DNA of 64,000 nt, from NCBI RefSeq assembly GCF_019966575.1, contig NZ_JAINFK010000005.1, positions 257,431-321,430 on the forward strand, written 5' to 3'. The notes under the pieces were generated by a model that saw only the letters and a program-made list of their open reading frames with translations, was not told the origin of the DNA and did not search any database. Position numbers and translations under genes: made by a program. This document shows, in pieces, positions 43,675 through 54,010 of the stretch (positions are counted from its first letter, which is position 1; each line of letters opens with the position of its first letter). This stretch comes from Oricola cellulosilytica. GTDB lineage: Bacteria > Pseudomonadota > Alphaproteobacteria > Rhizobiales > Rhizobiaceae.

Positions 43675-46242
43675 CTAGCCGGCGTCCAGATCGACGGCCT
43701 GGGTGCGCGCGGTCGCCGCCTTTTCGCTGTCGTCCCGGTCAAGGGCGCCGGGCCGGAGCTTGAACAGGATGAGCAACGGCGCGGCGATAAACACGGACGA
43801 GTAGGTCCCAACGACGACACCGAAGATCATGGCCGCCACGAACGACCGGAGCACTTCGCCTCCAAAGAAGAACAACGCCAGCAACGCCAGGAGCGTGGTC
43901 AGAGAGGTCAGGATGGTGCGCGGCAAGGTCTGGTTCATCGATAGGTCGAGCAGATCCGGCAGAGCCATCTTCTTGTAACGCCGGAGATTTTCACGCACCC
44001 GGTCGTATACGACCACCGTATCGTTCAGTGAATAGCCGACGATGGTCAGAATGGCCGCGATACTGGAGAGATTGAACTCGAGCCCCGTGACCACGAACAT
44101 TCCGATCGTCAACAGCACATCGTGCGTCGTTGCGACGATCGCGCCGATTGCAAACTGCCATTCGAACCGCAGCCAGATGTAAACAAGGATGGCGAGCAGA
44201 GCTGCCAGAACCGCTATCGTGCCCGCCTGAGCAAGTTCACCGGACACCGTCGGTCCGACGACTTCGACCCGCCTGAATTCGTAGTCGCTCTCCAGCTCGC
44301 CGCGCACCTTGGTGATTACGGTCTGTTCGGCGTTCTCGCCAGCGCCCTGCGATTCCACGCGGATCAGAACATCGCGGTCCGAGCCGAAGCCTTGCACCTG
44401 AACGTCGCCGAGATTTAGGCTGGACAGCCGCGAACGGATGTCGCCCGTGTCGGCGACGGCCTCTTTGGATTGTACCTCGATGAGTGACCCGCCCTTGAAA
44501 TCGATGCCGAGGTTCATGTTGACGGTCGCGAACAGAGCCATCGAAACAAGTACTACGAGCGCCGACGCGGTGAACGTCATCCTGCGCAGCCACATGAAGC
44601 GTATAGCCGTCCCGCTCGGCACCAGCGTTATTGGAGCTTTCGGCAGTTCTTTCGGCTTCTGGCGGCGTACCCAGAACGCGATCATCCAGCGGGTCAACAC
44701 GAATGCGGTGAAAACCGTGGTGACGATACCGATGGCCAACGTGACGGCGAAGCCGCGGATCGGGCCGGAACCCAGGTAGAACAGGATGACGGCCGCGATC
44801 AGTGTCGTCACGTTTGCGTCGATGATCGTCGTCAGCGCGCGCTGGAATCCGGTGTCGATGGCCTGAATGACCGAGCGCCCACCTGCCCTTTCCTCGCGTA
44901 TTCGCTCAAAGATAAGCACATTTGAATCGACCGCCATGCCCACTGTGAGCACGATACCGGCAATGCCGGGCAATGTGAGCGTGGCGCCCAGTCCGGAAAG
45001 AACTGCGATAACAAGAATGACGTTCACGATCAGGGCGATATTGGCGATGAACCCGAGAAAGCCGTAAGCGAGGAACATGAACGCGACGACGAGGATCGAA
45101 CCGATGATGCCGGCAATTTCGCCCGCGGCGATCGAATCCGCGCCAAGGCTCGGCCCGACGGTGCGTTCCTCGACGAAGGTCGGAGTGAGCGGCAATGCAC
45201 CTGCGCGCAAGAGGATCGCGAGGTCGTTGGCGCCCTCGACGGTGAAGTTCCCGCTGATCTGCCCGGAACCGCCCAGGATTGGCTCGCGGATCACCGGCGC
45301 CGAAATCACCTGATTGTCCAGCACGATGGCGAAGGGACGACCGACATTTTCCTGCGTCGCCCGGCCAAAACGTTGCGCACCGGTCCCGTCGAAACGGAAG
45401 CTGACGATCGGCTCGTTGGTGCGCTGGTCGAACGCCGCTTGCGCATCTTCGAGATTTTCGCCAGTCACGATCTCGCGTGTTTCGAGAAGATACGGCACCG
45501 GCGGGTCGTCCGTGGAGAACATCACTTCAGTTCCTGCTGGAGGACGCCCATTGAGTGCATCCTCCACCGGCGTCGAGACGTCTACCATCTGGAAGGTCAG
45601 CCGCGCCGTCGTGCCAATCAGCTCCTTCAACCGCTCAGGATCGTCAAGGCCGGGAACCTGAACCAGGACACGGTCCGTGCCCTGCCGCTGGATGACTGGT
45701 TCGGTCGTTCCGAGTTCATCGACGCGCCCGCGGATCACCTCGACGGTCTGCGCGACCGCCTGCGCCATGCGATAATCCAGCCCGTCATCCGTGATTTCCA
45801 CATGGAAAAGGCTCGGCTCCGGCTCGGTAATGACAATTTCCCGCACGATACCGCCACCCAGAAGGCCGGCGGCAACCGGCTCCGTCAACGGATCTAGAAT
45901 TTCTCGGGCCTGCGCGACATCGCCGGTATCGCGAATCCGAACCGTGACGTTTTGGCCGCGACCGCTAAGGCCGGTGTAGCCGATGCCTTCCGCCCTCAGC
46001 AGGCGCCGCACTTCGTCGCGCACCGACTCCAGTCGAGCCTCGACGAGTTCCTTCCGATCCAGCTTCAGCTGGAGATGAACGCCGCCCTGCAAGTCGAGGC
46101 CAAGCGCCAGCTTGCTCTGCGGCAGAAATGAAGGGAACGACTGGAGGGCCGTATTCGAAAACAGGTTCGGCAGCGCGAACAGGATGCCTGCCAGCACCGC
46201 AAGCCAGATCAAAACGGTCTTCCACGGAGAAAAATAAAGCAT
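43675..46242 (-). CDS. secDF: SecDF, fused protein translocase subunits
   Basis: SecD and SecF use the proton gradient to pull proteins through SecYEG. This 855-residue fusion has SecD (about residues 1-510, with LGLDLQGGVHLQL near 47 and a large periplasmic P1 domain) and SecF (about 545-830, with NLGIDFKGGSLIEV near 575 and GYSLNDTVVVYDRVREN near 735). Twelve helices are expected. The fused form is common in Hyphomicrobiales. It follows yajC on the minus strand with a 119-base gap. Confidence 0.95.
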   Translation of the reverse strand: MLYFSPWKTVLIWLAVLAGILFALPNLFSNTALQSFPSFLPQSKLALGLDLQGGVHLQLKLDRKELVEARLESVRDEVRRLLRAEGIGYTGLSGRGQNVTVRIRDTGDVAQAREILDPLTEPVAAGLLGGGIVREIVITEPEPSLFHVEITDDGLDYRMAQAVAQTVEVIRGRVDELGTTEPVIQRQGTDRVLVQVPGLDDPERLKELIGTTARLTFQMVDVSTPVEDALNGRPPAGTEVMFSTDDPPVPYLLETREIVTGENLEDAQAAFDQRTNEPIVSFRFDGTGAQRFGRATQENVGRPFAIVLDNQVISAPVIREPILGGSGQISGNFTVEGANDLAILLRAGALPLTPTFVEERTVGPSLGADSIAAGEIAGIIGSILVVAFMFLAYGFLGFIANIALIVNVILVIAVLSGLGATLTLPGIAGIVLTVGMAVDSNVLIFERIREERAGGRSVIQAIDTGFQRALTTIIDANVTTLIAAVILFYLGSGPIRGFAVTLAIGIVTTVFTAFVLTRWMIAFWVRRQKPKELPKAPITLVPSGTAIRFMWLRRMTFTASALVVLVSMALFATVNMNLGIDFKGGSLIEVQSKEAVADTGDIRSRLSSLNLGDVQVQGFGSDRDVLIRVESQGAGENAEQTVITKVRGELESDYEFRRVEVVGPTVSGELAQAGTIAVLAALLAILVYIWLRFEWQFAIGAIVATTHDVLLTIGMFVVTGLEFNLSSIAAILTIVGYSLNDTVVVYDRVRENLRRYKKMALPDLLDLSMNQTLPRTILTSLTTLLALLALFFFGGEVLRSFVAAMIFGVVVGTYSSVFIAAPLLILFKLRPGALDRDDSEKAATARTQAVDLDAG

Positions 46243-46361
46243 ATCGTTCCTGGTTTCGTCAGCTGATACGACGACACCGCTTATCAGCGGAAATCACGGC
46301 TTACATACGGCGCGGGCTCACGCCGCTGGCAGAAAATCGCGAGCAGCGGCTCCCTGGTGCG

Positions 46362-46712
46362 TTATTTCTTGCCTGCGTCGTTGGCTGCCACCGGCTCGCC
46401 CTTGACCCGGACTTCGGCGACCATCGCCCGCATCACACGGATCTTCGTGTTCTGGGCGATCTCCACCTCCAGCTCATGATCGTCGATGACTTTGGTCACC
46501 TTGCCGAGAATGCCGCCGCCGGTAACGACCGTGTCGTTCCGGCGGATCGCCTTGAGCATTTGATCGCGCTTTTTCATCTGCGTGCGCTGAGGCCGGATAA
46601 TGAGGAAATACATGATCACGAAAATCAGCAGAAACGGCAAAATGCTCATGATGATGTCGGCACCGCCGGCCGAACCACCGGCGGCCTGCGCATAAGCGGG
46701 GGTTACGAACAT
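46362..46712 (-). CDS. yajC: YajC, Sec translocon accessory subunit
   Basis: A 116-residue protein with one membrane helix (about residues 17-38), the motif IIRPQRTQMKKRDQML, and a small cytoplasmic domain with VVTGGGILGKVTKV near 60. YajC associates with SecDF. Three starts are possible; the ATG at 46712 is preceded by GGAG at six bases and gives the common MFVTPAYAQ start. An upstream ATG at 46736 would add eight residues. It diverges from the DUF815 gene. Confidence 0.9.
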   Translation of the reverse strand: MFVTPAYAQAAGGSAGGADIIMSILPFLLIFVIMYFLIIRPQRTQMKKRDQMLKAIRRNDTVVTGGGILGKVTKVIDDHELEVEIAQNTKIRVMRAMVAEVRVKGEPVAANDAGKK

Positions 46713-46847
46713 GAAAAACTCCGTGAATGCGTGCATACGCACGCCTTGAAAATTTGCCGCGAATATAGTCAGCAGAAGGGCCATTGCAACCAAAAGCGGA
46801 GCCCGTCTCCGGGGCACGCCGCACGCGCGCCCGACGAACAGCCAGCC

Positions 46848-47714
46848 ATGCCAGACCCACTCGAAATACTCAATGCCAAACTGGACCTGCTGATCGACAC
46901 TCTCGGTCGACTCGGGCCTGCAACGCGACCGGAATCCGACCTCTCGGCGGCCGAGTGCTTCGTCTGGAACGCGGAGGCTGGCTTTGCCCAGCCAGTGCGG
47001 GAGGTGAACCGGGTAGACATCGGCCTGATCAAGGGCGTGGATCAGGTTCGCGATATCCTTCTGAAGAATACGCAGCGCTTCGCCGACGCCCTTCCCGCCA
47101 ACAACGTTCTTCTCTGGGGCGCACGCGGCATGGGAAAATCGTCACTGGTGAAGGCGGTCCATGCCGAAATCTCAAAAACTACAAGTAACTCATTGAAACT
47201 TATAGAAATTCACCGGGAAGATATCCACGCCCTCCCCCAACTGATGCATGCTCTCCGAGCGTCCGAATTTCGCTTTATCGTATTTTGCGACGATCTCTCG
47301 TTCGACCACGACGACACGTCCTACAAATCCCTCAAGGCGGCGCTCGACGGAGGCGTCGAAGGCAGGCCGGAAAACGTTATCTTCTATGCCACTTCGAACC
47401 GCCGGCACCTGCTGCCACGTGACATGATTGAAAACGAGCGCTCGACGGCCATCAACCCATCTGAGGCGGTCGAGGAAAAGGTGTCATTGTCTGATCGTTT
47501 CGGGCTTTGGCTCGGATTCCACAAATGCAGCCAGGAGGAATATCTCGACATGGTGCGTGGATACGTCGCTTACTACGGCCTTGAAATCGGTGCCGACGAA
47601 CTCGCGCAAGACTGCCTGGAATGGGCGACGACACGCGGGAGCCGCTCCGGCCGCGTGGCATGGCAGTACATCAATGATCTAGCCGGCCGTCTCGGCCAGC
47701 CGCTGCAAGGATAG
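46848..47714 (+). CDS. DUF815 family ATPase
   Basis: A 288-residue AAA-like ATPase of the DUF815 family with Walker A GARGMGKSSLVKA near residue 88 and a Walker B-like FRFIVFCDDLSF near 143, then TSNRRHLLPRDM near 185. The role is unknown; the gene is conserved next to yajC in Hyphomicrobiales. The frame is open far upstream across yajC, but the ATG at 46848 starts the family domain. It is convergent with the LysM/M23 gene. Confidence 0.88.
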   Translation: MPDPLEILNAKLDLLIDTLGRLGPATRPESDLSAAECFVWNAEAGFAQPVREVNRVDIGLIKGVDQVRDILLKNTQRFADALPANNVLLWGARGMGKSSLVKAVHAEISKTTSNSLKLIEIHREDIHALPQLMHALRASEFRFIVFCDDLSFDHDDTSYKSLKAALDGGVEGRPENVIFYATSNRRHLLPRDMIENERSTAINPSEAVEEKVSLSDRFGLWLGFHKCSQEEYLDMVRGYVAYYGLEIGADELAQDCLEWATTRGSRSGRVAWQYINDLAGRLGQPLQG

Positions 47715-47771
47715 TTATAACCACACCGCTAAGCGCTTGAGGGGTCACCGCCGAGCTGCAAGAGTCACTGT

Positions 47772-49226
47772 TTATTGCAGATACTTGACTGGATTAACGG
47801 GGGCGGAATTTTTGCGCACCTCAAAATGAAGCTGCGGCTTCTTGGCCGAACCCGACATGCCCGACGATGCAATCTGCTGCCCCCGGCGCACTGTGTCTCC
47901 GCGTTTTACGGCGAGTTCCGACACATGACCGTAAACCGTCACATATCCGTCGCTATGGCGCACAAGAACCGTCTTTCCCAATTCCTTCAGGCCGTCGCCG
48001 GAATAAATCACGACACCGTTCTCGGCAGCCTTTACCGCCGTTCCCGTCGGAACGGAAATATCGATCCCGTCGTTTGGCTTGCCGCCCTCGTTTGAGCCAA
48101 AAGCGCTAACAATGCGACCCTGCACCGGCCAGCGCATCGTTTTCACGCCCGTCGCGTCCGGGGCCCTCGCAGTCTCCTGCGTTTCAATCTTTTCTATCGA
48201 GCCGCCTCCATCACTCGTCTTTGCGGAGGTCGGCGGAGTGTAAGCGGCAACCTGCTTTGTTTCCGATTGAGCCGCCGCGGATTTGCTCGTGACGATCGGA
48301 TCGAGGTTCTTGGCGGCAGCAACATTCATCGCTCCGCTATCGGACAGCCCCGGGATTGTCAGGCTCTGGCCGATACGCACGGTATCCGAGGAAAGTCCGT
48401 TGACGCGCTTGATTGCAGCCACGCTGGCGCCTGTCCGCCGCGAAATGGCCGAGAGGGTATCGCCGCCGACAACCGTGTACCGTCCGCCATCGGCTGAAAC
48501 CCGCGCCCGCTCGGGCGCCGCTGCTGCCGAGGGCCTTGCCGGGATGGAGCCGAGAGAAGCTACCTGTGTATTCTCTTCCGCAACCCGCGGAGCGCTCGGC
48601 TTGGCGTCGCCACCCGCACGCGCAAATGTCGGGATGAGCACAGCCTGGCCTGCAGAAACGGATCGGGCATCGGCAATGCCGTTCGCGTCCATTATTGCCT
48701 TCGACGGAACGCCGTAACGCTTGGAAAGGGAATAGATCGTTTCGCCCTGGCGCAACGTGACCTGCGTGGCGTTTGCGGACGACCACCCACCGGTTCCCGT
48801 AGAAGGAGCTGAGGTCTGCTGCCGGGCCGAAACCGACCCGCGCGGCGAGGCGTTTCCGGTAGAAGCGACAGTAGCGCCGGTCGGAGCTCGAGGCGCGGGC
48901 ATGGCGCCCTGCGCGGCGGTCAGGGGCGCGGCCGGTTGCGGTGCCGCTACTGCCGCACCGTCCGGACGGGGTAGAGCGGCCCTTTGCACGGGAGCTATAC
49001 TTCCCGTAATCGATTGATCCAAACCCGGCTGGTAGTTCGGCGTGCCGTAGTTTTCAGTTGCCGCACTCGCGGCAACGACGGCGCGCTTCGGAACGGCCCC
49101 CGTGTAAAAACCATCCGAAAACCGGATCACGTCGGAACTGCAACCCGCAGAGATACCGCCGACCGAAAGAACCGTCGCTGTTTTCAGGATCTGCATCAGT
49201 TTGGATTTGGTGAAATTTCTACGCAT
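47772..49226 (-). CDS. LysM/M23 cell-division activator, DipM/NlpD-like
   Basis: A lipoprotein-like protein of 484 residues with a signal and Cys near residue 29 (GISAGCSS), two LysM domains (about 155-200 and 250-295) that bind peptidoglycan, and a C-terminal LytM (M23) domain (about 365-484). The first zinc-binding His of M23 enzymes, in HxGxD, is Asn here (NDGID), while YGH and HFEV remain. Degenerate LytM proteins of this kind (NlpD, EnvC, DipM) activate amidases at the division site instead of cutting the wall. A GTG at 49238 is an alternative start. It follows pcm and surE on the same strand. Confidence 0.88.
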   Translation of the reverse strand: MRRNFTKSKLMQILKTATVLSVGGISAGCSSDVIRFSDGFYTGAVPKRAVVAASAATENYGTPNYQPGLDQSITGSIAPVQRAALPRPDGAAVAAPQPAAPLTAAQGAMPAPRAPTGATVASTGNASPRGSVSARQQTSAPSTGTGGWSSANATQVTLRQGETIYSLSKRYGVPSKAIMDANGIADARSVSAGQAVLIPTFARAGGDAKPSAPRVAEENTQVASLGSIPARPSAAAAPERARVSADGGRYTVVGGDTLSAISRRTGASVAAIKRVNGLSSDTVRIGQSLTIPGLSDSGAMNVAAAKNLDPIVTSKSAAAQSETKQVAAYTPPTSAKTSDGGGSIEKIETQETARAPDATGVKTMRWPVQGRIVSAFGSNEGGKPNDGIDISVPTGTAVKAAENGVVIYSGDGLKELGKTVLVRHSDGYVTVYGHVSELAVKRGDTVRRGQQIASSGMSGSAKKPQLHFEVRKNSAPVNPVKYLQ

Positions 49227-49326
49227 CACGCCACTCACATCCGTTCCGGATCATGAGTTGATTAAAGCGCGTTAATGTTACCGGGCAGTTAAGCGATTGT
49301 TATGATGAGTGAGTCCAGGGCCGGAT

Positions 49327-50004
49327 TCAAAGAAAGGCCGGCAGTCCGTGCTCGATCGGCTGAAAGCGCACTGCTCCGATATCCTCGCGCTCGAAGCGGC
49401 TGCCGACTTTCGTCATGCGGACGAGGTTCTGGGGCTGGTCGGCTGGCCCAAGCGGGCAGACCATCCTCCCTCCGGACACCAGTTGCTCGACGAAGGCGCG
49501 CGGCACGGTCTCGAATGCGGCCCAACACACGATTCGATCGAACGGTCCTTCGCTGCTTCCGGCGGCTCCATCGCAATGCTCGGAAACGATATTGCCGATT
49601 CCCAGATGACGCATCCGATGCATCGCCTCGCCGTGGAGGGTCTTGAACCGCTCGACGGTATAAACCCGCTTCACGAGTTTGGAGAGAACGCAGGCCGTGA
49701 ACCCCGTTCCCGTGCCGATCTCGAGCACGCGCTGACCTGCATCCAGATCCAGTTCGTGAAGAATGCGCGCCTGCAGATCCAGTCCCTCGAGCGTCTCGCC
49801 ACAGCCAATAGGGATCGTGCGTGAACCCATCGCTACATGATGAAACTGCGGTTCGACGAACTGACGCCGCGGAATGGCTTCGATCGAACTCATCAAGGAC
49901 TTGTTGTCGATGCCTGCCGTGCGCATCCGCAGGAGGAACGCGGCAAACCCTTCCCGGTCGGCGTCCGACACCACTTTCGGTCCGGACGCGGCTCGTTCAC
50001 TCAC
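49327..50004 (-). CDS. pcm: protein-L-isoaspartate O-methyltransferase
   Basis: Pcm methylates abnormal isoaspartyl residues in aged proteins so that they can revert. The 225-residue protein has the SAM motif [18 protein letters not shown] near residue 88, GCGETL near 69 and a DRIVCWAAF motif near 155. It overlaps surE by four bases, a pairing conserved in many bacteria. It is followed by the LysM/M23 gene 100 bases on. Confidence 0.93.
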   Translation of the reverse strand: MSERAASGPKVVSDADREGFAAFLLRMRTAGIDNKSLMSSIEAIPRRQFVEPQFHHVAMGSRTIPIGCGETLEGLDLQARILHELDLDAGQRVLEIGTGTGFTACVLSKLVKRVYTVERFKTLHGEAMHRMRHLGIGNIVSEHCDGAAGSSEGPFDRIVCWAAFETVPRAFVEQLVSGGRMVCPLGPADQPQNLVRMTKVGSRFEREDIGAVRFQPIEHGLPAFL

Positions 50005-50759
50005 GCAAGCGCCTCCCTTAATCGCGATACCGCCTCATGCGCGGTAAGATCCAGTTTCAGCGGAGTTACGGAAATCATATTCCGTCGCAGAGCAGCGATA
50101 TCGCTTGTATCAGGTGCCTCGACCGGGGAACGCCCGAAGCGTATCCAGAAATAAGGAAATCCGCGCCCGTCCGCACGCTCCTCCACCGAGAGGCCATGCA
50201 ACAGCTTGCCCTGATGGGTGACCACAGTCCCCGCCACATCGTCGATTGGGCAGTTCGGAAAATTGACATTCAGGAACGTACCCGGCTCGAGCTCGATGCC
50301 CAGCAGGCGCTTCAACAGATCCGGCGCGTGGGTTTCCGCCACTTCCCATGGAATGAGCCGACGCTGGTCCTGGAAGCTGTAGGCCTGTGAAACGGCAATC
50401 GAGCGGATGCCGAGCAGCGTGCCCTCCATCGCTCCGGCCACCGTACCCGAATAGGTGACATCATCGGCGATATTGGCACCGGAGTTGACGCCGGAAAGCA
50501 CCAGGTCCGGCTTGTCCCCCATTACGTGCGTCACGGCCATGATGACGCAGTCGGTGGGAGTGCCGCGCAGCGCGAAACGCTTCTCGGATATCTTGCGCAG
50601 GCGCAGCGGGTCGTTGATCGTCAGCGAATGCGCCAGTCCGCTCTGGTCGGTCTCCGGGGCAACCACCCAGACATCGTCCGAAAGCGTGGCCGCGATGCGC
50701 TCCAGTACCGCAAGTCCTTCCGCGTGAATGCCGTCATCATTGGTGATCAGTATTCGCAT
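50001..50759 (-). CDS. surE: SurE, 5'/3'-nucleotidase
   Basis: SurE removes phosphate from nucleoside monophosphates and helps stationary-phase survival. The 252-residue protein starts with [14 protein letters not shown], where the Asp pair binds metal, followed by [16 protein letters not shown] near 34 and [19 protein letters not shown] near 89. It lies ten bases after serS and overlaps pcm by four bases, so the three genes are probably one transcript. Confidence 0.95.
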   Translation of the reverse strand: MRILITNDDGIHAEGLAVLERIAATLSDDVWVVAPETDQSGLAHSLTINDPLRLRKISEKRFALRGTPTDCVIMAVTHVMGDKPDLVLSGVNSGANIADDVTYSGTVAGAMEGTLLGIRSIAVSQAYSFQDQRRLIPWEVAETHAPDLLKRLLGIELEPGTFLNVNFPNCPIDDVAGTVVTHQGKLLHGLSVEERADGRGFPYFWIRFGRSPVEAPDTSDIAALRRNMISVTPLKLDLTAHEAVSRLREALA

Positions 50760-50769
50760 GCGGTGTCCC

Positions 50770-52047
50770 TCATTCCCCGATAACGTCGATACCGCCCATA
50801 TACGGCTTCAGCGCATCGGGGACGCGGATCGTTCCGTCTGCGTTCTGGTAGTTCTCCATGACGGCAATCAGTGCGCGACCGAGTGCGACGCCGGAGCCGT
50901 TCAATGTGTGCACGAAGCGCGTATCCCTGTCGCTGTCCGGCCGATAGCGGGCATTCATGCGCCGCGACTGGAAATCCCCGCATACCGAGCAGGATGATAT
51001 CTCGCGATACGCATTCTGACCCGGCAGCCACACCTCGATGTCGTAGGTCTTGCGCGCGCCGAAGCCCATGTCGCCTGTACACAGCACCATGGTGCGGAAG
51101 TGCAGCCCGAGCTTTTCAAGCACTTTTTCGGCACATTCCGTCATTCGCTCGTGTTCATCGAGACTGGAATCCGCGTCGGTGATCGAAACGAGCTCGACCT
51201 TGTAGAACTGGTGTTGGCGCAAATAGCCGCGGGTGTCGCGTCCCGCTGAACCGGCTTCCGAGCGGAAGCACGCGGTCAGGGCGGTCATGCGTATCGGTAA
51301 TGCATCCTGGGCAAGAATATCGTCGGCGACCGTGTAGGTGAGCGGAACCTCCGCCGTCGGAATGAGCCAGCGTCCATCGGTAGTGCGGAACAGGTCATCG
51401 GCGAATTTCGGCAATTTGTCAGTCCCGTAGGCGGCCTCATCGCGCACCAGCAACGGCGGCTGGACTTCCGTGTAGCCGTGCTCGCCCGTGTGCAGATCGA
51501 GCATGAACTGGCCGAGCGCACGCTCCAGACGCGCGATCTGGCCGCGAAGCACGGTGAACCGCGAGCCGGATATTTTCGCCCCGGTCTCGAAATCCATACC
51601 GCCCAGCGCCTCGCCGAGCTCGAAATGCTCCTTCGGCTGGAAATCGAACGCAGGCTTCTCGCCGCCTCGGCGCACCTCGACATTGTCATTCTCATCAGCG
51701 CCGACCGGGACGTCGTCGAGAGGAATGTTAGGCAAGCGCGCCAAGGAGTCGTTCAGTTTTTCGCTCAGCTCTCGCTCGGTGGCTTCACCCGTCTGAATGA
51801 ACGACTTGATTTCCGCTACTTCCGCTTTCAGCGCTTCGGCCTTGGCGGGGTCGTTGGCAGCCATCGCGGCGCCGATTTCCTTGGACGCTGAATTGCGTCG
51901 CGTCTGGGCTTCCTGCAGCTTGGCGATATGAGTGCGGCGGGCTTCGTCGAGGGCGATCAGCCTGGCGCTTTCAGCCTCCGCCCCCCGCGACCGCAGCGCC
52001 TCGTCGAGTTTTTCCGGATTGTCTCGTATCCAGCGGATGTCGAGCAT
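50770..52047 (-). CDS. serS: serine-tRNA ligase
   Basis: SerRS charges tRNA-Ser. The 425-residue protein has the N-terminal antiparallel coiled coil (about 28-105) that grips the long variable arm, and the class II core with [20 protein letters not shown] near residue 255 (motif 2) and [16 protein letters not shown] near 382 (motif 3). Length and motif order are normal. It follows tatC after 93 bases; a CATCGCC/GGCGATG hairpin (52091-52112) lies in this gap. Confidence 0.96.
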   Translation of the reverse strand: MLDIRWIRDNPEKLDEALRSRGAEAESARLIALDEARRTHIAKLQEAQTRRNSASKEIGAAMAANDPAKAEALKAEVAEIKSFIQTGEATERELSEKLNDSLARLPNIPLDDVPVGADENDNVEVRRGGEKPAFDFQPKEHFELGEALGGMDFETGAKISGSRFTVLRGQIARLERALGQFMLDLHTGEHGYTEVQPPLLVRDEAAYGTDKLPKFADDLFRTTDGRWLIPTAEVPLTYTVADDILAQDALPIRMTALTACFRSEAGSAGRDTRGYLRQHQFYKVELVSITDADSSLDEHERMTECAEKVLEKLGLHFRTMVLCTGDMGFGARKTYDIEVWLPGQNAYREISSCSVCGDFQSRRMNARYRPDSDRDTRFVHTLNGSGVALGRALIAVMENYQNADGTIRVPDALKPYMGGIDVIGE

Positions 52048-52140
52048 GGCTCAAGTCCTGTCGAAAAAGAATTCTGGGAAATGGCAGGTGCATCGCCCGA
52101 AAGAAGGCGATGGTCAAGGGCGGCGCCTACTGCAACGTAC

Positions 52141-52965
52141 TCAGGATGATTCAGATACGGCAGCGGCCTCGGCTTCGCGCTCAAGTCGTTTTCGTTCGAC
52201 ATAGCGCGCCGCCAGGATCGAGAGTTCGTAGAGCAGGATCGTCGGAACGGCGAGACCGAGTTGGGTCAACGGGTCGGGAGGCGTCAGGATGGCCGCCGCA
52301 ATGAAGGCGATCACGATCGCGTATTTGCGCTTGTTCGCAAGCCCCTCGGTGGTGACAAGGCCTGCCCGCGCCAGGAGCGTGATCGCAACCGGCAACTGGA
52401 ATACGAGACCGAAAGCGAAGATCAGCGTCATGATCAGGCTGAGGTATTCCGAGACCTTAGGCAGGTGCTGAATCGACGCCATTCCCTCGCCGCCGGTCTG
52501 TTCCATCGACAGGAAGAACCACATCGCCATGGGGATAATGAGGAAGTATACCAGCGCGGAACCCAGCAGAAAAAGGATTGGGGTCGCAATCAGATACGGG
52601 AAAAAGGCACTGCGTTCGTTTCGATAGAGGCCCGGCGCCACGAACCGGTAGATCTGGGATGCGATCACCGGAAATGCGAGAACCAATCCACCGAACGCGG
52701 CAATCTTGATCTTGGTGAAGAAAAACTCCTGCGGTGCGGTGTAGATGAACCGCACCTGGTCGTTGGAAAGTTCTAGCCAGTCAACAGCCCACTGAAACGG
52801 CACCACCAGCAGATTGAATATCTCCGTCGCGAATGTGTAGGAGATCACGAAAGCGATAAAAAAAGCCCCGACGCACCACATCAGGCGGGTGCGCAACTCG
52901 ATCAGATGCGACATCAACGGCGCAGCCGTGGCCTCCATCTCGTCGTCTTCGGTCGCAGCGCTCAA
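52141..52965 (-). CDS. tatC: TatC, twin-arginine translocase core subunit
   Basis: TatC recognizes twin-arginine signal peptides of folded exported proteins. The 274-residue membrane protein has six helices, the N-terminal PLMSHLIELRTRLMW with the conserved Glu, and FSMEQTGG-like (LSMEQTGGEGM) and LTPPDPLTQ segments. The start overlaps the tatB stop by four bases. It lies in the order tatA-tatB-tatC-serS typical for the order. Confidence 0.95.
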   Translation of the reverse strand: MSAATEDDEMEATAAPLMSHLIELRTRLMWCVGAFFIAFVISYTFATEIFNLLVVPFQWAVDWLELSNDQVRFIYTAPQEFFFTKIKIAAFGGLVLAFPVIASQIYRFVAPGLYRNERSAFFPYLIATPILFLLGSALVYFLIIPMAMWFFLSMEQTGGEGMASIQHLPKVSEYLSLIMTLIFAFGLVFQLPVAITLLARAGLVTTEGLANKRKYAIVIAFIAAAILTPPDPLTQLGLAVPTILLYELSILAARYVERKRLEREAEAAAVSESS

Positions 52966-53672
52966 GTCTTTTCTCCGGTGTCCGCGCCCTTGGGCCTGGC
53001 AGCACCGCGCGCACTACCCGTGGCCTTGGCCGCCGTTTTGGACTTGGGAGAGGAACCCGTTCCGGTCGCCGGTTTCATCGACGATCTCACACTTGTTGCC
53101 TTGGTAGTGGCCGGTTTCGCCGCTCCATTACCCTTGGCTGGAGCCAAACTGCCGACTTTCTCTTTTGCGGATTTTGCCGGCGTCCGCGCTCTGGATCCGC
53201 TCGCCTTCCGCCCGCCTGCCCTGGACGCCGGCCTTTCGACCGGTTTTCCAGCCTGCTCCGACATTGTGGGTTTTTCCGGCTTTTTCTGCGCAGCACGCAT
53301 CTTGTCGCCCGAATTTGCCAGGGAGCGGTCAGCGGCGCTCGTCGGCTTGTCACTCTTGTCGAGATCCCTGGTCGCGCGTTTGAGGTCCTCGTTCAGGTCT
53401 TCACCGACCTTGCCGAGCGGATTGAGCGCGCTCTTGATCTCGTTGCGCGGATCCAGACCCTTCATGTCACGAGCAAGACTCCGGACGTCGTCCAGTTCCG
53501 CCTCTTTCAGCGCTTCGTCGAACTGCTTGCGGAAGTCTCCCGCCATGCGCCGCATGCTGCTCGTCGCCTTGCCGAAGGTGCGAAGCATTTTCGGCAGGTC
53601 TTTCGGGCCAACCACAACGATCAGCACGATGGCAATGACCAGTAGTTCACTCCAGCCAAAATCCGGCAGCAT
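52962..53672 (-). CDS. tatB: TatB, twin-arginine translocase subunit
   Basis: A 236-residue protein with one N-terminal helix (about residues 6-22; SELLVIAIVLIVVVGPKDLP), an amphipathic helix and a long Lys/Ala/Pro/Ser-rich tail (about residues 90-236) that is likely disordered. TatB forms the substrate receptor with TatC. The frame begins ten codons upstream, but ATG 53672 gives the standard MLPDFGWSELL start. The tail is longer than in enterobacteria, as is usual in this order. Confidence 0.92.
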   Translation of the reverse strand: MLPDFGWSELLVIAIVLIVVVGPKDLPKMLRTFGKATSSMRRMAGDFRKQFDEALKEAELDDVRSLARDMKGLDPRNEIKSALNPLGKVGEDLNEDLKRATRDLDKSDKPTSAADRSLANSGDKMRAAQKKPEKPTMSEQAGKPVERPASRAGGRKASGSRARTPAKSAKEKVGSLAPAKGNGAAKPATTKATSVRSSMKPATGTGSSPKSKTAAKATGSARGAARPKGADTGEKT

Positions 53673-53741
53673 ATCGGGTGTCCATAATTCCTGCGAGCGC
53701 ACAAGCCGTAAGGCCGGTGCGCGCAGGAAATCCTAGGCGTT

Positions 53742-53972
53742 TCAGCTCTTTTCGTTGGCGGCGGTTTTGGTGTCGACCGATTCCTCGGTTTTATGCTCAA
53801 CCGTCTTGGGCGAATCGTCCTTGGCCTCGGCGGACTCGTCGGACAAGCCCTTTCGGAAGTTCTTGATGCCCTTGGCGACGTCGCCCATCAGTTCCGGAAT
53901 TTTGCCGCGACCAAACAGCAGCAGCACGATGACCAGCACGATGACCCACTGCCACCAGCCTGTAATACCCAT
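53742..53972 (-). CDS. tatA: TatA, twin-arginine translocase pore subunit
   Basis: A 76-residue protein, [20 protein letters not shown], followed by [23 protein letters not shown], the short helix plus amphipathic helix of TatA, and an acidic tail. TatA polymerizes to let folded proteins through the membrane. It is first in tatABC, 69 bases before tatB. Confidence 0.93.
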   Translation of the reverse strand: MGITGWWQWVIVLVIVLLLFGRGKIPELMGDVAKGIKNFRKGLSDESAEAKDDSPKTVEHKTEESVDTKTAANEKS

Positions 53973-54010
53973 CTAAGACGTCTCCTCAAGCAAGCGTTGT
54001 CACCGGACAC

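Noticed and set aside
49262-49275. Two TTAA boxes upstream of the LysM/M23 gene as a CtrA site
   Set aside because: The spacing is six bases, not the seven of the CtrA consensus, and the extended bases do not match.
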